This document shows positions 13,766 to 25,903 of a stretch of DNA of 64,000 nucleotides, piece after piece. The stretch's first letter is position 1, and each line of letters starts with the position of its first letter. Location of the stretch: positions 33,713,001-33,777,000 of the forward strand of contig CM048845.1 in assembly GCA_026545225.1 (NCBI GenBank), read 5' to 3'. The notes under the pieces are model-generated. The model searched no databases. It was given only the letters and a program-made list of their open reading frames with translations, and was not told the origin of the DNA. This DNA is from Cornus controversa (taxonomy: Eukaryota > Streptophyta > Magnoliopsida > Cornales > Cornaceae). The translations under genes were made by a program, and so were the position numbers.

Positions 13766-14399
13766 GTTAGGGTTCAGTCGCCTCTATGCCTCTCTAGATG
13801 GCTTACATCCTTCTTCCAAATGAATTTTGTGCATTCAAATTGAGGGATCAATGCCCTTAAGATCAGTAACACTCCACGCAATTGCTTCACGATGTTGATA
13901 TAAAACCTCTACTAAGAACTTTTCTTGAGTTTCTGTCAGATTAGAGGCAATTATAACAAGAAGAGTTTTCTGTGCCCCCAAAAATACATACTTTAACTTG
14001 TCAGGCAAAGGCTTCAACTCTAATGATGGAGGGGACTCCAATGAAGGCACTAGGGGAGTGCTAGAGAGAGAAGGGAGTGGCTCAATTGGAATTCTCCATG
14101 GCGGAGTATTCTGAATAGCATCCACTTTTAGCATAGAATTCACCTCTTCACACAACTCTTCATCATTAATTTTCTCAAAGTCATAAAGAGACTTACATAC
14201 CTCCAAGGAGTTTTGTGATATAGAGGATGACACAAATTCCTCTACACATTCATCAATATCATCCATACAGAACACATCACTCTGATCTGGAGGGTGTTGG
14301 ATAGCATTGAACATATTAAGCTTGACATTGATGTTGCCAAATGAAATATCCATGATCCCCGATCTATAATTTATGCAAGCATCAGAGTAGCTAAGAAAG

Positions 14400-16586
14400 G
14401 TCAACCAAGGATCACTGGAATGTGCCTCTTCGGATTATGAACTGGCTCAGTGTCAAGTACAATGAAATCAACAGGAAAGTAGAACTTGTCCACTTTAATG
14501 AGCACATCTTCAATGATTCCTCGGGGTTACTTTGTTGATCTATTTACAAATTGCAATACCACTGAGGTAGGCTTCAATTCTCCCAAGCCCAATTGTAAGT
14601 ACACTGAATAGGATAGCAAATTCACACTTGCACCCAAATCAAGAAGAGCTTTATCAACATGGTGCTCCCCAATGATGCATGAGATAGTTGGGGCACCAGG
14701 ATCTTTGTACTTGGGAGGAGTGCACTGCTGAATTATGGAACTCACTTATTGTGGCAGCATCACTTTCTTTGGCACATAGCTTTTAGAATGTTTTTTCTGA
14801 GTGCACAAGTCCTTCAAAAATTTAGCATAAGGAGGAATTTGCTTGATGGCATCAAGGAGTGGCAAATTAATCTTCACTTGTCGAAACACCTCCATCATGT
14901 CATGCAGTTTGTCCCCTTGCTTCCCCAATTTAGATGCTTCAAGGAAACATTGTGGGAAGGGAGCCTTGGGCTCATAAGGAATTCTAGCACTTGGACTTGA
15001 GGTCACTTTTTCTTCTTCTTTCTTCTCACCCACTTTATTATCAATTATTTTTTCACTCCTCAAAGTGGTAATGGCTTGAACTTGCTCATGGTGTGGGTTA
15101 CTTGTGGAAGCTTGCATCCCTCTAGGATTAGCAATTGGTTGGCTAGGGAGCTTCCTTTCTTCTCTTTTACTTAATGAAGTTGCAAGCTGTCCAAACTGAG
15201 ATTCTAGTTTGGCAATGGATTGAGAATGAGAGTGCACTAGATGAACTGTAGATTGTACTGTTGCTACAGTAGCTTGCACTATCTCTATAAGAGAATCAAG
15301 CTTGTCAAATTTGGACAAGGTAAGTGTCAGCTTGTCTTCAATAGCAGAAATTCTTAGTGCCATAGGACTTTGTGTTTGATATTGCTATTGAGGTACAAAA
15401 GTCCTAGGTTGATATGATGGTTGCATTGCTGCCCCTTGGTTACTATAAGAAAACCCAAGATGATTCTTCCATGTGGGATTATAAGTATTGCCTCGTGGAG
15501 GATTCATTGGTCCAGTGAATGTGGCTTGGACTTGCTAATGTTGAACATCAGAAAATTACCCCATCAAAGGACAATTGCTAACATTATGCATAGGACTAGA
15601 GCAAAATTCACAAGGGCTTAGCAATGACAGATTTGAAGTAGAAGGAGTTTGATTGGCAGCCATAATTGCTACTACCTTCTGTGCAATTAAATCAATGTCA
15701 GTTGGTATAGCTTCTGAAGCACCAACCTCAAAAATTCCATCAGTCTTCCTTGTAGTGGCAGGTTTGCTAGAACGAGTAGAGGACACATGTTGTAGAGAGT
15801 TGTCACTAAGATTTTCAAATAATGTCCATGCCTCTTCTTCACTCTTCAACATAAAAAGTACATCCACAAGATGCATCAATCATCTGTCTGTTGGCTTCTG
15901 TCAGCCCTTCATGAAAACTCTGCACTAGTTGCCACATAGGAACTTGATGATGGGGTCACTTCCTAGGAAGGTCCTTGAATCTTTCCCATGTCTCATAAAA
16001 TTGTTCCCCCTCATGTTGGGAGAAACCAGTGATAGCACGTCTGAACTTATTGGTCTTCCCTATCAGAAAATACTTCTTGAGAAACTCATGTTGCATCTGA
16101 GTCCAAGTCGTGATAGAACCTACCCGTAGAGAGTTGAACCAATACTTTGCTTTGTCTTTCAGGGAGAATGGAAAAAGTCTCATTCTGAAGGCATCTTCAG
16201 AGAAATTGTGAATTTTGGTAGTTGAGCACACTTAAATGAATTCATCTAGATGCTTGTAAGGGTCTTCTTGAGTCAGCCCAAAATAAGATGGTAGTATCTG
16301 AATAATGCTAGACTTGATCTCATAATTCTATGCTGTGACATTAGGCAGTTGAAAACCAGCTGGTGAGGTATATGTCTTAGGAACATAGTAGTCCCTAAGC
16401 AATCTAGCCCTTTCTTCATCAGCATTAGGAACAAGGTTGTTATTCCTCTCTTCTGCCATGTCTTCAATTAATTCTTCCCCTTGCACAATGGTATGAACGG
16501 GGGTGTTCTTCTTTGTCTAAGAGTACGTTCAGGCTCGAGATCAAGAGGTATCAAAGGATCAGCTACAGAACGACGACCTTGCATAT
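14400..16586 (-). pseudogene. Gag and protease region of element B
   Basis: The minus-strand gag region starts near 16586 (MQGRRSVADPL) and contains the gag domain RLFPFSLKDKAKYWFNSL, a coiled-coil-prone stretch (ISAIEDKLTLTLSKFDKL) and the cysteine motif CEFCSSP. It is followed by a protease-like block (LLDLGASVNLLSYSVYLQ). It is broken. Element A was hit by B's insertion near the equivalent start of its own gag. Confidence 0.85.
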
Positions 16587-16696
16587 ATTAGCCAAAGGCA
16601 CCTGAAAAGAAAACAAAAACAAAATATAAAAATTTCCTAAACTAAAAATCCAATTAAAATTAATTCTGTAAAATCCAATCAATCAAATAGATAATC

Positions 16697-16717
16697 CCCA
16701 GGAACGGCGCCAAAAAT
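16697..16717 (-). other. Primer binding site of element B
   Basis: On the minus strand this reads TTTTTGGCGCCGTTCCTGGG, just inside the 5' LTR. It resembles the TGGCGCCGTTGCCGGGGA site typical of Athila elements, which is attributed to tRNA-Asp. Confidence 0.82.
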
Positions 16718-18227
16718 TGGTTCGTGTGTGAGTGTGACTCAAAAAGTATATCAATTAAAAATTACCACACTTCGCAATAGAACGAATTCCTTGCAGAATA
16801 GGGCTATCGAAAGGGGTCTCGAACCTCAGGGATTATGGTCTGATGAGTTGGAATACGGAATTAATTCTAATTAAATTTAAAAGAAAAGAATTCTGATTTT
16901 TAAACTAAACTAATTAAAAAAGTAAAATAAAATAAATCAAAGTAAATAGAAAGTGAAGATAATATGAGAGAAATCTAGAATATTTGACTTCACCACTAAC
17001 TCCACAATCAATGGTCAATTGAATCAACTATGTGGGATTACATCATGTATAAGTGGTGTCGGTGTCTACAAGCTCACCTTCATCCATCAAGAAGATAACA
17101 TATGATTAAGGGTAAGTCATGGACTATCTTCGATTGGCATGGGCCATCTGCCTAACTACTCTAATCTAGGGTGCAGTATGGTTCATCTTCTCTAGGCATA
17201 ATCCATCAAAGCTTTTAATGATATATTCAGTGATTACCATTGTGTAACAATCACTCTCATGATCACAGAAAATAAGAGAGATTGAGTTCAATAACAATAA
17301 CTAAATATCTAAGAAAAGATAAGAAGTCATTGAAACTGAATTTACAAGACTTTTATTGCTCAATTCTATAATAAGAATCCACTAAATTACACAATCTATG
17401 CATGTATATAAAGGTCTCCAATAATTAAAATAATCAAACCATTGATGCTTTGTTAGGGCTACATCAAAACCCTAGTGGATGAACTAGCCACTCATGGTAG
17501 AAGAAGAAGTTTCAACTGTTGAGGAAGAAGACATCATCTTCATGAATTATGCGTATGACTTCGTTCTCCAATGGCTCTATCAAGTATGTCTTCTGTTCTG
17601 TTCTCTGCCCTCTCAGACTCTCCAATCTCTCCTATCACCCCTCAACTCAGCCTCCAATCCTTCACTTTATACCCGAAGAGAATACACCAAAGTCCTAATC
17701 CAATTAGGAATTAATTAGGTTTTCCTGCAGCACTAATCAGGTGGGTTTTAACTGCTGACGTTCGGCCCAACTTTTGACCCACTAGAAGTCCGATTCACGG
17801 AATTTTTATGAATTACAAAAGTGTGTAGAATCAAATTTCGTTCAACCCACACAAAATTAAGTCGATTTAAGGCTCGGAAATAGTATTTCTGGTTCGTTTT
17901 CAAAAACGGGATTAAGACTGTATTATGCGCAGATTTGGGCTTCAAGCCCGAAACCTTCTTAAGCAACTGTAATTCTCTTGGACCTCTTCGTTGGGCTGAT
18001 TTGAGTTGAAATAAATGGTTGAATAGATCTCCTTTATGTAGGCTTCCTCTAACCATCTTGGATGTCTTCTTTAAAAGCCCAAAATCATGGTTTTAACTGA
18101 AATAATTATTAAGGCCCTACAAACACAGAAAACACTAAAACAAAGTAAAATAACAAAATAATCTATCATTAAGAGAATAAAATACATAAGTTAAGATGCT
18201 AGAATGCGTAACATTTAACGCCTATCA
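16718..18227 (-). repeat. 5' LTR of element B (right copy)
   Basis: It has the same 1510-bp length as the left LTR and matches it throughout with scattered substitutions. The minus strand starts TGATAGGCGTTAAATG and ends CACACACGAACCA, with the primer site directly adjacent on the left. Confidence 0.93.
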
Positions 18228-18858
18228 AGAGGTGTCAAAGGATCAACCACAAAACGATGACCTTGCATATATTAATGAAAAGTACCTGAAAAGAAAACAA
18301 AAACAAAATTAAAAGAAAAATAATAACTTTTCCTAAACTAAAAATCCAATTAAAATTAATTCTGTATAATCCAATCAAACAAAAAGATAATCCCCGGCAA
18401 CAACACCAAAAATTGATTATGTTATAAGTGTATCAATTAAAATTATCACACTTCGCAATAGAACGAATTTCTTGCAGAATAGGGCTATTGAAGGGGGTGT
18501 CAAAGCTCAGGGATTATGATCTGAATGAGTTGGATAACTGGAATTAATTCTAATAGAATTAAGAAAGAATAGGTTGCTAATTTTTATATCTAACTAAATT
18601 AAAGAAGCAATTAAAATAAAACAAAAGAAAATAAAGAGTGTAGATAATATGAGATCAATCTAGGGTTATTGACTTCACCACTAATTTCACAATCAATGGT
18701 TAATTGAACTAACAATGGAGAATTATACCATGCATAAGTGGTGTCGGTGGCTACAAGCTCACCTTCATCCGTTAAGAAGATAACATATGATTAAGGCTAA
18801 GTCATGGACTATCTTCTATTGGCATAGACCATCTGCCTAGCAACTCAAATCTAGGGTG
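18228..18858 (-). mobile_element. Element A, 5' remnant (gag start, primer site, partial LTR)
   Basis: This continues element A beyond the inserted B. It holds the gag start on the minus strand (MQGHRFVVDPLTPL), a decayed Athila-type primer site at about 18391-18411 ('tccccggcaacaacacc'), and an LTR beginning at 18414. The LTR is cut at 18858 by element C, and no continuation was found further right. Confidence 0.82.
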
Positions 18859-21624
18859 TGATCGTGTGTGAGTGTGTATCAATTAAAATTACCACACTTC
18901 GCAATAGAACGAATTCTTTGCAGAATAGGGCTATCGAAAGGGGTGTCGAACCTTAGGGATTATGGTGTGAATGAGTTGGTACAGAATCAATTCTAATTAA
19001 ATTCTAGAAGAACAGAATTCTGATTTTAATATTAAAACTAGGTAAAGAAACAAATAAAATAAAACAAAAGAAAATAGAGAGTGTAGAAAATATATGAGAT
19101 AAATCTAGAGTATTGACTTCACCACTAACGTCCCAATCAATGGTCAATTGAATTAACTATAGGAAATTATACCATGCATAAGTGGTGTCGGTGGCTACAA
19201 ACTTAACTTCATCCGTCAAGAAGATAATATATGATTAAGGCTAAGTCATGGACTATCTTCGATTGGCATGGGCCATCTGCCTAACTCCTCTACTCTAGGG
19301 TGCAGTATGGTCCATCTTCTCTAGGCATACTCCATCAAAGTGTAAAATGATATATTCAGTGATTACCATCGTGTAATAATCGCTTCCATAATCACAAAAA
19401 ATAGGAAAGATTGAGTTCAATAATAACAACTAAATATCTAAGACAAGATAAGAAATCTTTGAAACTGAATTTGCAAGACTTTTATAGCTCAATTCTATAA
19501 TAAGAATCCTCTAAATTACACAATCTATGCATCTATACAAAAATCCCCAATAATTAAAACAATCAAACCATTGATGCTTAGTTAGGGCTACATCAAAACC
19601 CTAGTGGATGAACTAGCCGCTCATGGTAGAAGAAGAAGCTTCAACGGTTGAGGAAGAAGGCATTATCTCCATGAATTACGCACAAGACTTCGTTCTCCAA
19701 GGCTCTGCAAAGTATGTCTTCAATTCTGTCCAAAAGCCCTCTTAGGCTCTCTAAGCTATTCAAAAACTATCACCCCAGACTCTCTCAATTCTCCACTCTA
19801 TGCACCAAGATAATACACCCAAGTCCTAATACAATTAGGAATTAATTAGGTCTTCCTGCACCACTAATCAGGTGAGTTTTTTTACTGACATTCGGCCCAA
19901 CTTTTGATCCCCTAGAAGTTCGATTCACAGAATTTTCATGAAATACAAAAGTGTCAAGAATTGAATTTCGTTCAATCAATTTAAAAATTAATTCAATTTG
20001 AGGCTCAGAAATAACACTTCTGGTCCATTTTCTAAAATGGGATTAAAACTGTATTAAGCACAGAATTGTGCTTCAGGCCCGTAACCTTCTTAAGCAGTTG
20101 TAATTCTCTTGGACCTCTTTCATTGGCTAATTTGAGTTGACATATGGAGTTGAATAGATCCATTTGATGTAGGCTTCATCTAACCATCTTAGATGTCATC
20201 TTTAAATGCCCAAAATCATATTTTAACTGAAATAATCATTAAGGCCCTGAATATACAAAAAACACTAAAACGAAGTAAAATCACAAAATAATCTATCACT
20301 AAGAGAATAAAATATACAAGTTAAGAGGTTAGAATACGTAACATTCAACGCCGATCACACCCCCAAACTTACATATTGCTAGTTCCTTAGCAATAGAATA
20401 AAACAAAACTAAAACAAATGAAACTAATGAACACTAACTAACTACCCAACTTCACTTTCGTGGGAGAAAGTATTGCATTTAGCATATGCAACAAGCCTTT
20501 AAACCCCTAGGTTCCCCCTAGTGGATGAGTATAGTCTCGTGAGGGTTTCTAGAAATGTTACCCACAAACATTCAAAATTCTGTTTAAACATTAATTCAAG
20601 AAGAAGATTACAATATATAGTTACAAACTTGCATTCAAGAATTATTTTAAACTTTTAAATTCCATAATTCAAATCAATGGTCCCCACATATAATTCACAT
20701 CAACATATATCAAACCAACCAACTCTAGCTCCCTCGTGTAAAGTGAACTAGCAATCCTCTCATGTGGCATAGCCCAGCTCCAAATATATTAAGGCACATA
20801 CCCCTTCAATTCACTAGCTCCCCTTATTGAAATCATAATTCCAAACATGAATACATGAATTTTCTATTTTTTTTTCTCATACTTTCTTTTTTTCTTTATT
20901 GCTTTATTGGTTGTGCAATGTCTTGATCTATTAAGCTTTCTGAAAGATCCATGTAGCAAGCTTTCAGTCAGTGACTCCCAAACTAGATGGCTTTAGGGCA
21001 CTAGGCTTTAAGACACCCCGAAGAACCTATTTACTCGAATCAGTTAGGCTACAAATCAAGACAATCAACGCTCATCTTTTCTCACCCTTTCACTTTTGAC
21101 GTGAACACTCTGTGCTTCCTGAGGCATAGAGGCCCGGTTACTCATGAAAAGGATCAAATTGATTTGTTATTCATCACATACTTTTTTCTTTTTTCTCTTT
21201 TTTTTTCTTTCTTTTTTTTTTTTTCATTGAAGTCAAGTAAAACACATCATCAGTACTCATTCTCAAGAGATACTAATTAATATCAAGCATATGTAACTCA
21301 ATAAATCAAAGCCAAAGTTTATACGTGCATATGAGGAAACTAAAATCAATTACCCCAAGGCATATCAATGCAAATCATGATTAAAACCACATAATTTAAA
21401 CTATAGTTTCTATAAAATTTAAAACATACTCCAAAAATTGTAAGTTACGCACCTACATAAGGTATTAATCCCTTGAATAATGTAAAAACATTTTATCTAA
21501 AATAAAATAGAAAAAAAATAAAGAAAATAAACTAAGAAAAATAAAATAAACAAAAAGTCCTAAAACAAGTAGAATTTCATAAAAATTTCCCCCCATAATG
21601 CAATAAAGTACATAAAAGGCATCC
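18859..21624 (-). mobile_element. Athila-type element C, 3' part (LTR plus 3' internal region)
   Basis: An LTR of about 1499 bp (18859-20357) is followed by the purine-rich tract (minus strand) and a 3' internal non-coding region. The internal part matches that of B at 9054 onward but carries an additional stretch at about 20560-21065 not present in B. The similarity stops at 21624, where a different LTR begins. No coding part of C is left in the window. Confidence 0.83.
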
Positions 21625-24605
21625 TGTAAGGATCGGGTTATTTTTGACCGGTTTCAAATACCACATATCAGGGTCCTCACCCACAGTCAACTCATCCTTC
21701 ACTTAAGCATCATATTCAACATTTATTATACAACTTTTCAACTCATTTCATATAATCCAAACGTCTTATTTTCAAACGTACAATGTCATCACATGTCCAT
21801 TGACTCAAAAGAATTAAATCACTTCTAAGTCCTTATCTGACTATCTTAATATTACACCTTAGACACACCCTGTCTAGATTCCCGGTATCATAATACCATC
21901 AATAGCCTTAGTCAATTAACTGACTTCTTGTTCTCAATAATCGTGCAAAGATTGCATGCTAATATAAACCACTACCAAACTCTCAGTTTGAAAAATATTA
22001 AGGTAATCATACCTTTCTCCACAATCCCAGATTAAGACCCTCAGAGTCTATTGTAGCATATCTTATCTCAACATCACAATTCGCTCGAGTTCAAACCTCT
22101 ACCTAGGTTTACTAATCCTCAAAATCTTGGACTTCTAGGTGATGACTACATGCCACTACTAGCTATGCAATGCATAATGAAATACTCATGTACAATGTTC
22201 AGTCACATAAATCACATATTTTACATAGCATATAACACACAACATGCTAAATAAAATACAACTCAAGCCATGCATGATATGACATATGATACATCTAAAC
22301 AAACCGATATCCCAGTCCTCGGGCTAAAACTAAGAAAATACATTTGATCACATATGGTTTGGTATATCTTCTTCCTAAGCAAGCGTAAAAACATGGCCCA
22401 GTTCCCCTAGTATACTAACATATACTAGAATGCACAACATCGAAAGGGGTTGTTTTAATCCTTACCCTCAAATGAATCTATAATCATTTCTCACCCTTCG
22501 TCCAAGGTATACCTATGGATTTGACACCCCAAGTTTTCAAACCTAATGCTTAAATAGCAATTCAAAAATCATCAATTCCTTTCAAATTAAAATGGGTTTC
22601 AACCTTGACCCATCGCCCCTAGGTACTCCAACGTAGAGCTCTGACAAACTATATGTCAATACACACTTTCAATCTAACACGTGAAAGGACCCTCACCCTT
22701 CGTCCTTACGTTTTTGAACCTAACTCAATGGCATAATATCATTACTCAATGTATCATCTCAAATTCACAAATGATCTAACCAATACCCTTCATCCCTAGG
22801 TGTTCAAACCTAAAGCTTTGATACCAAGTTGTCACGCCTCAATTTTTGAGTCATTGCAGACTCCGTCTTTAGGCCCAAACCTTGAGAGTGATTCCTCCAT
22901 TAAGCTCTAATGAATCATCTTAACCCTTAATCACCACGTAAGGTTAATTACATACATACACTTGTATGTACAACTAATCCCAATGGGCCTCAACTATATA
23001 ACCCTTCAAAGGATTCTGTCTCACAAGTATGGATACATAACTCCTTATAAGTTTATAATATGAGTATGAAAGTGAAACCATTAGAAATAGGGTTCAAAAA
23101 TACTCAATTTCAAAAAAACCACACTCAGTTTTGATCTAAAACGAAGACGTTACGTCCGATTGAAGTTTGGGCGAAATCAAAAAAATTTCAAAATTTCTGT
23201 TATTATTTCAGTCGACTGGAGGGTAGTTTAAGTCGACCAAAAAAGACCCTCCTTTAGCCAGGTAAAACAGGTACTCATTTGCAAAAATTTGGGATCTCAC
23301 ACTTTCGGTCGGCTGCAGAGCCTAGGTGATTGAAAATGACCAAAAATGCCCCTAGTTCACTTAACGTACTCTCTCAACCTCCGTTTTCAAATCCAAAAGT
23401 AGCTATGGCCTCGAAATCAACTCCATATCTCTTCTGTCATTTCATTTGGTCTAAAACCAAAAATAATATTTTCTGAAAAATGTCTGGTGTCCCGGGTCCA
23501 CCCCATCCGCGTCCCGAACCCCGTCAACCCAAAAATTTTAAAGTGAGCCAAATGGCTCAAAAAACTATGTGAACCTCTAAACTAGATCCCATATATGCAT
23601 ATCACCTTTACACACATAATATATATCATAATTGATAAAAGGAATTAATTAAAACAAATAAAAAAAATCTGGATCTCTATATAAAACTAGCCTTAATCTA
23701 TTCTAAAATCAGTCTGCAATCCTTTATTAAAGGGAATAAATATTGAGTGTAGTGCATCGGGCAATCATAATCCTACGTGTACTACATGCGTTGTGGGCCC
23801 CACCTCACTTTTACATTAAAAAACATTATTTTTTAAAAAAATATTTTAAGTACTCAATTTTCAAAATAAAACTTTTTCGAAATCGAGATAAGTACCCCTA
23901 GATCTAAACATGTTTTCGATCTATGTTGGATTTGATCCTTTCCTCTTTAAAGGAAAGATACGTAAGCAGCCTAAGGTCACCTTTAGGTTCGATTCTATTA
24001 ATGAAACATTTTAGATTTGTTTCCATAATAGTTAGCATTAGTTTCATTAGGCATCTCTTACATTTAAGGTCATTCTAAAATAGGTCAGTCGCCCATCTTC
24101 TTACTTTGTCCGAGTTAAGTCATAAGTTAATTAAATCAAATGCATTGTGCCTAAATGACATGAATTTAAGTCTTAATAATAGGTCTAATCCCATGTCAAA
24201 TAAAGCTAAAGTAACGAAGAATCTCCTAAGGTTTTACATGCACTAACACACACACACACTTAGAGAATTCTATAAAATTTTGATCGATAACCATGCATAC
24301 ATATAGATACATGGGGTGCCTAACGCCTTTTCCGTGTATAATCAAGACGTCCAAATCCATAAATCTAGTTCGTTAGACCATATGAATGTCATTTCATAAG
24401 ACCATTGCATTCAATTCATATTCACATACTTTAGGTGACCTAGCACACCAAAACACGATGTTAGAAAGCAACTCCATTCTTTAGACCTTGTTTACACTTT
24501 TTGTCGCATTAAAAAGTTTTTTTTTTTTCCAAAAGCATCTTCATTTATATAATTTATAGAAACATTCTCTATGCGAGGGTGTTGTAGGAAGATTAGGGCG
24601 CGACA
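21625..24605 (+). mobile_element. Composite of long gypsy-like LTR sequences
   Basis: The outer ends read TGTAAGGATCGGGTT at 21625 and GGGCGCGACA at 24605. The flanks are CATCC and CACCC, a possible 5-bp duplication with one mismatch, so this may be a plus-strand LTR. Inside it, from 22840, a minus-strand LTR tail of the same broad family begins (TGTCACGCCTCAATTTTTGA), with a tRNA-Met-type primer site just to its left ('gctttgatacca', about 22823-22834). The stretch 23330-23560 matches 720-900 of the LTR at the window start. The inner and outer boundaries are not fully resolved, and no gene is seen. Confidence 0.5.
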
Positions 24606-25060
24606 CACCCTTAAATCTATTGTTTGAATACCAATAAAATAAAATAAAGAAGTAGATATTTATGATTTATCTGAGAGAGACGGTTGAGTCCTTTTTTAAT
24701 CTTTTTTTCCAATAAGGTAAAATTCTTGAATACAACATTACGAGTACAAAACCCAAAATGTAGTCACCAAAGGGTATTAGCTATTAAGCTACTAAAGCAG
24801 CTCATAAAAACTGCAAGTAGCATAACCAAAACTAACCAGCTAGAACCAAGAAATGGTAGAGGAATTTCCCAAAAAAGTGCAAATGGGATTCATAAAAGGA
24901 TATTTCACAGGCTCTTTGTCCAGAATCAATTCCAATTTCAAGTGTTAGATTTTTAATCCATTCTTGTGAATTAATTTGTTACCACCATTAGAGGTTCAAC
25001 CCATCACAACTTTGCAGGACATCTGACAGTTACCTAGAGAAGACCGGGGTAAAGGGTTTG
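24606..25060. other. Non-genic stretch, partly duplicated at 27860-28020
   Basis: No convincing gene was found; a 90-codon frame at 24684-24956 shows no recognisable domain. The wording 'acaaaacccaaa...agctactaaa...gctgcaagtagcataacca' recurs at 27895-27985, so this is the left part of a segmental duplication that also contains the secreted-protein gene. Confidence 0.55.
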
Positions 25061-25603
25061 ATCCAATGTTTTCTACTTACACCAAGAAAAGGAAAAAGAT
25101 GAAATCAAAGAGTTGATTTATTTGTATGATTTCAAAACACATTTACAGATAAACTGAGGTTTTTTTTTTGCCATTTTCTTTCTCCCTCTTCTCTTTAGAT
25201 TTATTAGAAAAAATAAAAAAATGACTTTTAGTTATCTTACGTACCCAACCTATTACATGATGTCAATTTCATGGAATTATTTGCATATCTGTGGTGAAAT
25301 TAAATTCAAAAAGGAAAAAAAGAAAAAAGAGAAAGAGAAAGAGAGAGAAATGTGATTCAGCTTGAAAGGACTTCCCAATACATAACCATTCAAATTCAAA
25401 TCTATTACTAACCTGCCAGTCAACATTCAAAGCCCTTTCATCAAGTTAAAACCATGAAAATTTCAAGTCATAATGTATGCGATATATATATATATATATA
25501 TGAGTTGATTGCTTGATGCATATAAATACACCTCTATCCCAGCATCTATTCTCCATTGATTGTGTTTTAACAACTACTCTTAATTTGCATATTTATCAAC
25601 AAG
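25061..25603 (+). promoter_or_regulatory. Promoter and 5' leader of the small secreted-protein gene
   Basis: A TATA box (TATAAATA, 25521-25528) lies about 80 bases before the ATG, giving an expected transcript start near 25550. Upstream are a GA-rich tract (about 25315-25350) and an AT dinucleotide repeat (about 25483-25501). The block 25140-25440 is repeated at 28070-28365 and 34819-35093. The surviving similarity in those decayed copies shows which bases the duplicates shared. The TATA box was not found at the matching place in either of them. Confidence 0.7.
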
Positions 25604-25903
25604 ATGAAGCCTACAAGTATTGTTTTAGCCATTATGGCACTTCTTTTCCTTCTAAGCATCAAACCATTTGAAGCTGGTAGGATCCTGAATGAAGGGACAG
25701 TGGGGTGGATGAAAAATGAAAATCTTTTGATGCAATCCCTGCAGAGAGGAAGTCCACCCGTCCATCCCTCACCAAACCCGGTATCCCGCAACCCCAGCCC
25801 TAGTAGCACCATCAGCCAGAAGGGCTTTGCGGGTCATGCTATACCTCCTCCTCCTCCATTCCCACAGCGCGTTCCATTTGGTGTGGCTAGTAGTGGTAAA
25901 TAA
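25604..25903 (+). CDS. Small secreted protein, possible phytocytokine-type precursor
   Basis: This is a single-exon ORF of 99 residues. Residues 1-24 form a clear signal peptide (a hydrophobic run IVLAIMALLFLLSI, then EA before GR), so the product should enter the secretory pathway. After a short acidic/polar spacer comes LLMQSLQRG (about 42-50), then a proline- and serine-rich region (PPVHPSPNP, about 52-60), a FAGHAIPPPPPFP segment (about 75-87) and the tail VPFGVASSGK. There is no transmembrane segment after the signal and no cysteine in the mature part. The plan, with signal peptide, LQRG-like link, FAGH and a VPFGVA tail, resembles what I recall of CTNIP/SCREW-type signalling precursors. 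However, the paired cysteines and CTNIP motif of that family are absent, so the family is only a suggestion. A TATA box lies upstream and poly(A)-type AATAAA signals lie downstream. Two decayed duplicates lie at 28 kb and 35 kb. It is the only intact host gene I can support. Confidence 0.8.
   Translation: MKPTSIVLAIMALLFLLSIKPFEAGRILNEGTVGWMKNENLLMQSLQRGSPPVHPSPNPVSRNPSPSSTISQKGFAGHAIPPPPPFPQRVPFGVASSGK

Larger units (their letters stand above)
7544..18227 (-). mobile_element. Athila-type Ty3/gypsy element B, both LTRs present
   Basis: This is a 10.7-kb minus-strand element bounded by two LTRs of equal length (7544-9053 and 16718-18227, 1510 bp each). An Athila-type primer site lies beside the right LTR, and a purine-rich tract (minus strand) lies beside the left one. 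The flanks are ACAGG (7539-7543) and AGAGG (18228-18232), a target duplication with one mismatch. Gag, protease, RT, RNase H and an env-region ORF are present, and integrase was not recognised. The coding regions are broken in several places. By eye the first 275 LTR bases differ at about 4%, which suggests insertion roughly 1.5-3 million years ago under usual plant rates. Confidence 0.92.

Noticed and set aside
22823-22834. Possible tRNA fragment ('gctttgatacca')
   Set aside because: Only about 12 bases match the tRNA 3' end, and it sits beside an LTR terminus, so it is a primer binding site. The same holds for 52118, 60682 and 40848.
24684-24956. 90-codon frame upstream of the secreted-protein gene
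   Set aside because: No recognisable domain, and the duplicated copy at 27.9 kb does not preserve the frame.
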